From Natrinema hispanicum (GTDB lineage Archaea; Halobacteriota; Halobacteria; Halobacteriales; Natrialbaceae): DNA of 64,000 nt. Location: contig NZ_SHMP01000005.1 in the NCBI RefSeq assembly GCF_004217335.1, positions 1 to 64,000 of the forward strand, written 5' to 3'. Numbering within the stretch: the stretch's first letter is position 1; each line of letters begins with the position of its first letter. Positions 61,081-64,000 of the stretch are shown one piece after another. A program made the position numbers and the translations under genes. Under the pieces are notes generated by a model. The model saw only the letters and a program-made list of their open reading frames with translations, made no database searches and was not told the origin of the DNA.

Positions 61081-61416
61081 TCACTCGGCGTCGTTTTTCT
61101 CGACCTCGAGATCGACGTCTTCGGGATCGACCCCGATACGGGCGAACTGGGTTCGGATGTGTTCTTTGGCACCCTCGAGGGCCTGTTCGCGGGTGTCGAA
61201 CCCACGCGGCATCGGTGACTCGAAGGCGAGATTGACCTCGCGGCCGTCGACGAGTTGGGTCGTCCCCCCGCTATCGACCTCGTAGAACTCGTCACAAACC
61301 CAGACGTACGCGGCGTCTTCGTCCGGTGCGCCGCGGAACGAGGGGGCTCGTTCACCTCGCTCGTACAGTGTGCCGGTGAGCTCCGTCCCGCCAGCACGAC
61401 CGCGTACCTGAAGCAT
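61081..61416 (-). CDS. Small haloarchaeal protein (DUF7113-like)
   Basis: A 111-residue protein (MLQVRGRAGGTELTGTLYERGERAPSFRGAPDEDAAYVWVCDEFYEVDSGGTTQLVDGREVNLAFESPMPRGFDTREQALEGAKEHIRTQFARIGVDPEDVDLEVEKNDAE). I believe it belongs to a conserved haloarchaeal family without known function. ATG at 61416 is chosen; the upstream residues are basic and atypical. It is convergent with nurA, 19 bp between stops. Confidence 0.78.
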   Translation of the reverse strand: MLQVRGRAGGTELTGTLYERGERAPSFRGAPDEDAAYVWVCDEFYEVDSGGTTQLVDGREVNLAFESPMPRGFDTREQALEGAKEHIRTQFARIGVDPEDVDLEVEKNDAE

Positions 61417-61764
61417 GACTGCTGATACGCCTCGCGGACGCAAAAATACAGCGCTCATTCCGTCCAGACGCGCCGTTCGGTCAGTGCGTGGCGGTATGAC
61501 AGTCGTGGCGACGACCGACGGCTCTCGTCTCGGGTACGGCATGATTCTGCTGACCCGTCTGCACCGGCGAGACGCACGCGGAACGACTCCCGTGTCGGCT
61601 CACGCGATCGGAAACCACTGGACAAATTCCAATGGAAATTTCCATTATCTGGTGTTCGCGAGCGGTTCAGCACGTTACGGAGCGGATACCGGAGTACTGG
61701 CGCATTCACGACCCAAATTCTTTTGGAACTGGTCTTATGCCCCTTGCATGGATTGCTAAGGACA
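61417..61764. other. Intergenic region with a 16-bp palindrome and a promoter
   Basis: No gene is supported. At 61631-61646 lies AATGGAAATTTCCATT, a perfect 16-bp palindrome of operator size. A CTTATGC TATA element (61734-61740) precedes ATG 61765 by 25-31 bp. Confidence 0.5.
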
Positions 61765-62394
61765 ATGACTTCGGACGCTCACATCGGCGACGATATCACC
61801 CCTGGGCCGCTCGTTAACGTCCCGGCGGAGTGTTACGAAATCCTTCGTCATCCACGCCGGCTTCGCGTTCTCGAGATTCTCGGCAGCCGGCAAACACGAC
61901 TGTCCCTGTCGGACCTGACGACGGCACTGATCGACCGGATGAACTCGGAGATCCCGACCGGGCAGGCACGACACGACGTGCGGATCAGCCTCGTTCACAA
62001 TCACCTGCCACGACTCGAGGACGCCGGGATCATCGACCGGACCGACACTGGTATCGTACTCGTCGACGAACCGCCGGTACGTCCTACTGACCTCTCGATC
62101 TTTCTCGAGGCCTGTGAGGACGAAAACGCCGAAAAACTGCTCGAAACGCTCGTCGATCCAGTCCGGATGCGTATTCTCTCCGTGCTCGAAGCGAACGACC
62201 GACCGCTCTCGCTCGAGCAACTCGCGACGCAGCTCAGCGCATGCACCGGCGGACCGTTTTGCGACGGCGACCGCGCGGCGATCGCACTGCACCATTCTCA
62301 TCTCCCCGCGATGGCCGACGTCGGCGTTATCAGCTACGATCACGACTCGAAGCTGATAACGCGGTACGACGACAGCGTCTCGATCGTCCAGTAG
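61765..62394 (+). CDS. DUF7344-type winged-helix protein (two domains)
   Basis: A 209-residue protein with two tandem winged-helix modules of the haloarchaeal DUF7344 type: PAECYEILRHPRRLRVLEILG ... VRISLVHNHLPRLEDAGIIDRTDTGIVL, and LLETLVDPVRMRILSVLEANDRPLSLEQLATQLS ... IALHHSHLPAMADVGVISYDHDSKLI. The duplicated LxHxHLP-x3-D-x-G-x-I pattern is clear. These are likely DNA-binding transcription regulators. A TATA at 61734-61740 supports the start. Confidence 0.88.
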   Translation: MTSDAHIGDDITPGPLVNVPAECYEILRHPRRLRVLEILGSRQTRLSLSDLTTALIDRMNSEIPTGQARHDVRISLVHNHLPRLEDAGIIDRTDTGIVLVDEPPVRPTDLSIFLEACEDENAEKLLETLVDPVRMRILSVLEANDRPLSLEQLATQLSACTGGPFCDGDRAAIALHHSHLPAMADVGVISYDHDSKLITRYDDSVSIVQ

Positions 62395-62529
62395 TCGCCG
62401 GCAGCGTCCCAGTTGTTCCCGTTTTCGCGTCGATAGTGTGGTCGTCCGTCCCATCGGTTGCCGCCTGTGGGTCGCCGCGCCGGTAACGACAAGAGTGTTC
62501 CCGGTGAGCATCGTACGCACGAGACAGGA

Positions 62530-63312
62530 ATGACGGTGCCACGCGCAGACGCCGGCCGCGATGGCATAGCGAGCGACGGTCGCAGAGCTGTCGTCGTCAT
62601 TGGAGCCGCCGTTTTGCTCGCGCTTTCGATAGCCAGCGTCGCGGGGACGGCCGTCGCGATCGATCAGGTCGCGATCCTCTCCCCGGAGCCGATGACAGTC
62701 AACGCCACACCCGGCGAGACGATCACGATCGATCTCTCCCTCTGGAGTCAGGGCGGTCACGGCGGCGAAGGCGTCAGCGCAGTGACCGTGATCGCACAGT
62801 ATCACCCGGACTACCTCGAGGTGACTGATATCGAACGAGGCCCGTGGCTCGAGGGTGAGAAAGCCGAGGTCCATACGGCGACGGCGATCGCCAACGAGCA
62901 GGGGACGACGGTCATCGAACAGCGTCGCGAGCCGGTCGCTGGGGGGACAGCCGGGAGTGGCACAATCGCAACACTGACAGTCACCGTTACTGCGGATGCA
63001 CCTGCCGGCACGACGACGATTTCGTTTGCCGAGAGTACGGTCGACCTCACTGGTGACTATATGAGCGCGCTCGTCGACGAGTCCGCGACGATTGCCATCG
63101 CCGGCGGCAACGAATCCCTCGAGTCGTACAATCACACCGATCCCGACGACCTGGCGCTCGAGTTCGATGAGACGGATGCGACGAATGACTCGAGCGACGA
63201 CGGGGCGGATGCCGGTGGAGTGCCGACTCCAGGCTTTACGGCCGGACTCGCGCTAGTGGCCGTGTCTGTTGCCGCGGGGGCGCTGTGGATCGGTCGAACC
63301 AGTTTGCGCTGA
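62530..63312 (+). CDS. Exported cohesin-like domain protein with PGF-CTERM-like tail
   Basis: A 260-residue surface protein: signal helix at about 18-45 (AVVVIGAAVLLALSIASVAGTAVA) and a cohesin-type beta domain (about 50-190; MTVNATPGETITIDLSLWS, YLEVTDIERGPWL, GTIATLTVTVTADAPAGTTTISFAES). An acidic Asp/Ser linker leads to a C-terminal PTPGF followed by a helix and Arg. This last pattern matches the PGF-CTERM signal that archaeosortase ArtA exchanges for a lipid anchor, so the protein is probably tethered to the outer face. Confidence 0.82.
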   Translation: MTVPRADAGRDGIASDGRRAVVVIGAAVLLALSIASVAGTAVAIDQVAILSPEPMTVNATPGETITIDLSLWSQGGHGGEGVSAVTVIAQYHPDYLEVTDIERGPWLEGEKAEVHTATAIANEQGTTVIEQRREPVAGGTAGSGTIATLTVTVTADAPAGTTTISFAESTVDLTGDYMSALVDESATIAIAGGNESLESYNHTDPDDLALEFDETDATNDSSDDGADAGGVPTPGFTAGLALVAVSVAAGALWIGRTSLR

Positions 63313-63369
63313 GAGAGTCCGCCCGGCTGGAGGGAAACGCGTTTTAGGGATGGGACGGATGAACCCCAT

Positions 63370-64000
63370 ATGACTGATCTGGGAGACTTCGGCGATTTCG
63401 ACGCCGACGCCGATGCTGACGAGGGATCGGCGACCAATGCAACCGACTCGTCGACGGCATCGACAGGAACTGACGAGCCGTCGACTGCGAGTTCGACGAC
63501 CGACGGCTCGAGCGACGCGTTCGAGTCGACGCCGGTCGAGCCCAGTGGCGACGACGTCGGCATCGGTGCGCTCTGTGTCTCCCAGGGACTGCGTATCGCC
63601 GAAGACGGCGACGATACGACCCTGCAGGCCTACATCACCCGCGGCAATCGATCATCGATCCGCATCGGGAGCTACCTGCTCGCGCCCTATCCCGACGGTG
63701 AGACGCTGTTCTGTCGGATTACGGGACTCGAGTACGCCCAGCAGTACCACGCCGACGACGCGACGGAGATTCACGCCCGGCGAGCGATGCGCTCCGATGG
63801 CATCGACGAATCCGACTACAAGTTCGTCGCGACCCTCGAGCCCGTCGCCGTCCTTTACGATGATGACGGCGAATTGAAGCGCCGGATGACCGACCGCGTG
63901 CCGAAGCCCCAGACCGTGATCCGGCAGGCCGACGACACCGAGGCGATCAAGACCGGGCTGAAGATGCCAGAGGATGGCGTCTTTCTGGGCCATCTTTCCG
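63370..64000 (+). CDS. HerA-like ATPase, N-terminal part (truncated by window end)
   Basis: ATG at 63370 opens a frame still open at the window end (210 codons). After an acidic Ser/Thr-rich leader, residues from about 58 form a beta-barrel region (GIGALCVSQGLRIAEDGDDTTLQAYITRGNRSSIRIGSYLLAPYPDGETLFCRITGLEYAQQ). It resembles the HAS-barrel of HerA-type ATPases, followed by LKMPEDGVFLGHLS just before the expected P-loop. HerA pumps DNA for NurA, whose gene is 2.3 kb upstream. The Walker motifs lie beyond the window. Confidence 0.75.
   Translation, partial: MTDLGDFGDFDADADADEGSATNATDSSTASTGTDEPSTASSTTDGSSDAFESTPVEPSGDDVGIGALCVSQGLRIAEDGDDTTLQAYITRGNRSSIRIGSYLLAPYPDGETLFCRITGLEYAQQYHADDATEIHARRAMRSDGIDESDYKFVATLEPVAVLYDDDGELKRRMTDRVPKPQTVIRQADDTEAIKTGLKMPEDGVFLGHLS

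Overview
The window comes from a halophilic archaeon (class Halobacteria). The proteins are strongly acidic, rich in Asp and Glu. The DNA is GC-rich with many CTCGAG-type codon pairs. Many genes have a TATA element 25-30 bp upstream of a start codon with no Shine-Dalgarno, which is the leaderless layout. Marker genes fit this assignment: archaeosine tRNA modification (arcS, tgtA, RaSEA), coenzyme F420 synthesis (cofC, cofG, cofH), the tubulin relative CetZ1, HTH_10 'bacterio-opsin activator' regulators, NurA with a HerA-like ATPase, and a PGF-CTERM-like surface protein. I cannot fix the genus; the content would suit the Natrialba/Haloterrigena/Natrinema group. No rRNA, tRNA or CRISPR array was seen.

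Layout. 1-7.4 kb: end of a metallo-beta-lactamase hydrolase, gatB with a relic of a second gatB tail beyond its stop, then a coiled-coil protein, smc and scpA (chromosome condensation). 7.4-13.4 kb: the dgcA/dgcN D-glutamate pair, a Tn5-like IS4-family insertion sequence with intact ends, and accessory proteins. 13.4-15.0 kb: a gene-poor stretch. 15-18.1 kb: two response regulators, an HdeD-like membrane protein and a tiny zinc-finger ORF. 18.2-27.8 kb: archaeosine genes arcS, tgtA and RaSEA, with a nosL/nosDFY block and a TRAM protein lodged between arcS and tgtA; nosZ is absent here. 27.9-33.7 kb: purQ, purS, purU and purC, a formamidase-like enzyme, a ubiquitin-like protein and small zinc-finger or membrane proteins. 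33.9-41.5 kb: cofH, an S49 protease operon flanked by a dead and a live copy of a nucleoside deaminase gene, cofG, cofC and cetZ1. 42.8-48.3 kb: a seven-gene operon encoding an R2lox-type Mn/Fe oxidase, an MDR reductase, acyl carrier protein, ketoacyl-ACP synthase, holo-ACP synthase, malonyl-CoA:ACP transacylase and ketoacyl-ACP reductase. 48.4-57.4 kb: tmk, trkA between two RAM-domain proteins, a hairpin array, metY, a Na+/Ca2+ exchanger and a PhoX-like protein. 57.5-64 kb: gpmI, nurA, DUF7344-type and surface proteins, and the start of a HerA-like ATPase.

The main finding is the seven-gene operon. It is a bacterial-type, ACP-dependent acyl chain synthesis set in an archaeon, an organism whose membrane lipids are isoprenoid. 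It is co-transcribed with an R2lox-like ligand-binding oxidase, a family known from structures to bind long-chain fatty acids but without an assigned function. A second theme is small palindromic DNA. A TIR-bounded repeat of about 80 bp recurs five times next to gene ends and sometimes starts at the stop codon. A two-hairpin CTGGACCAAAA element occurs twice. Short hairpins also lie in frame inside RaSEA and gpmI.
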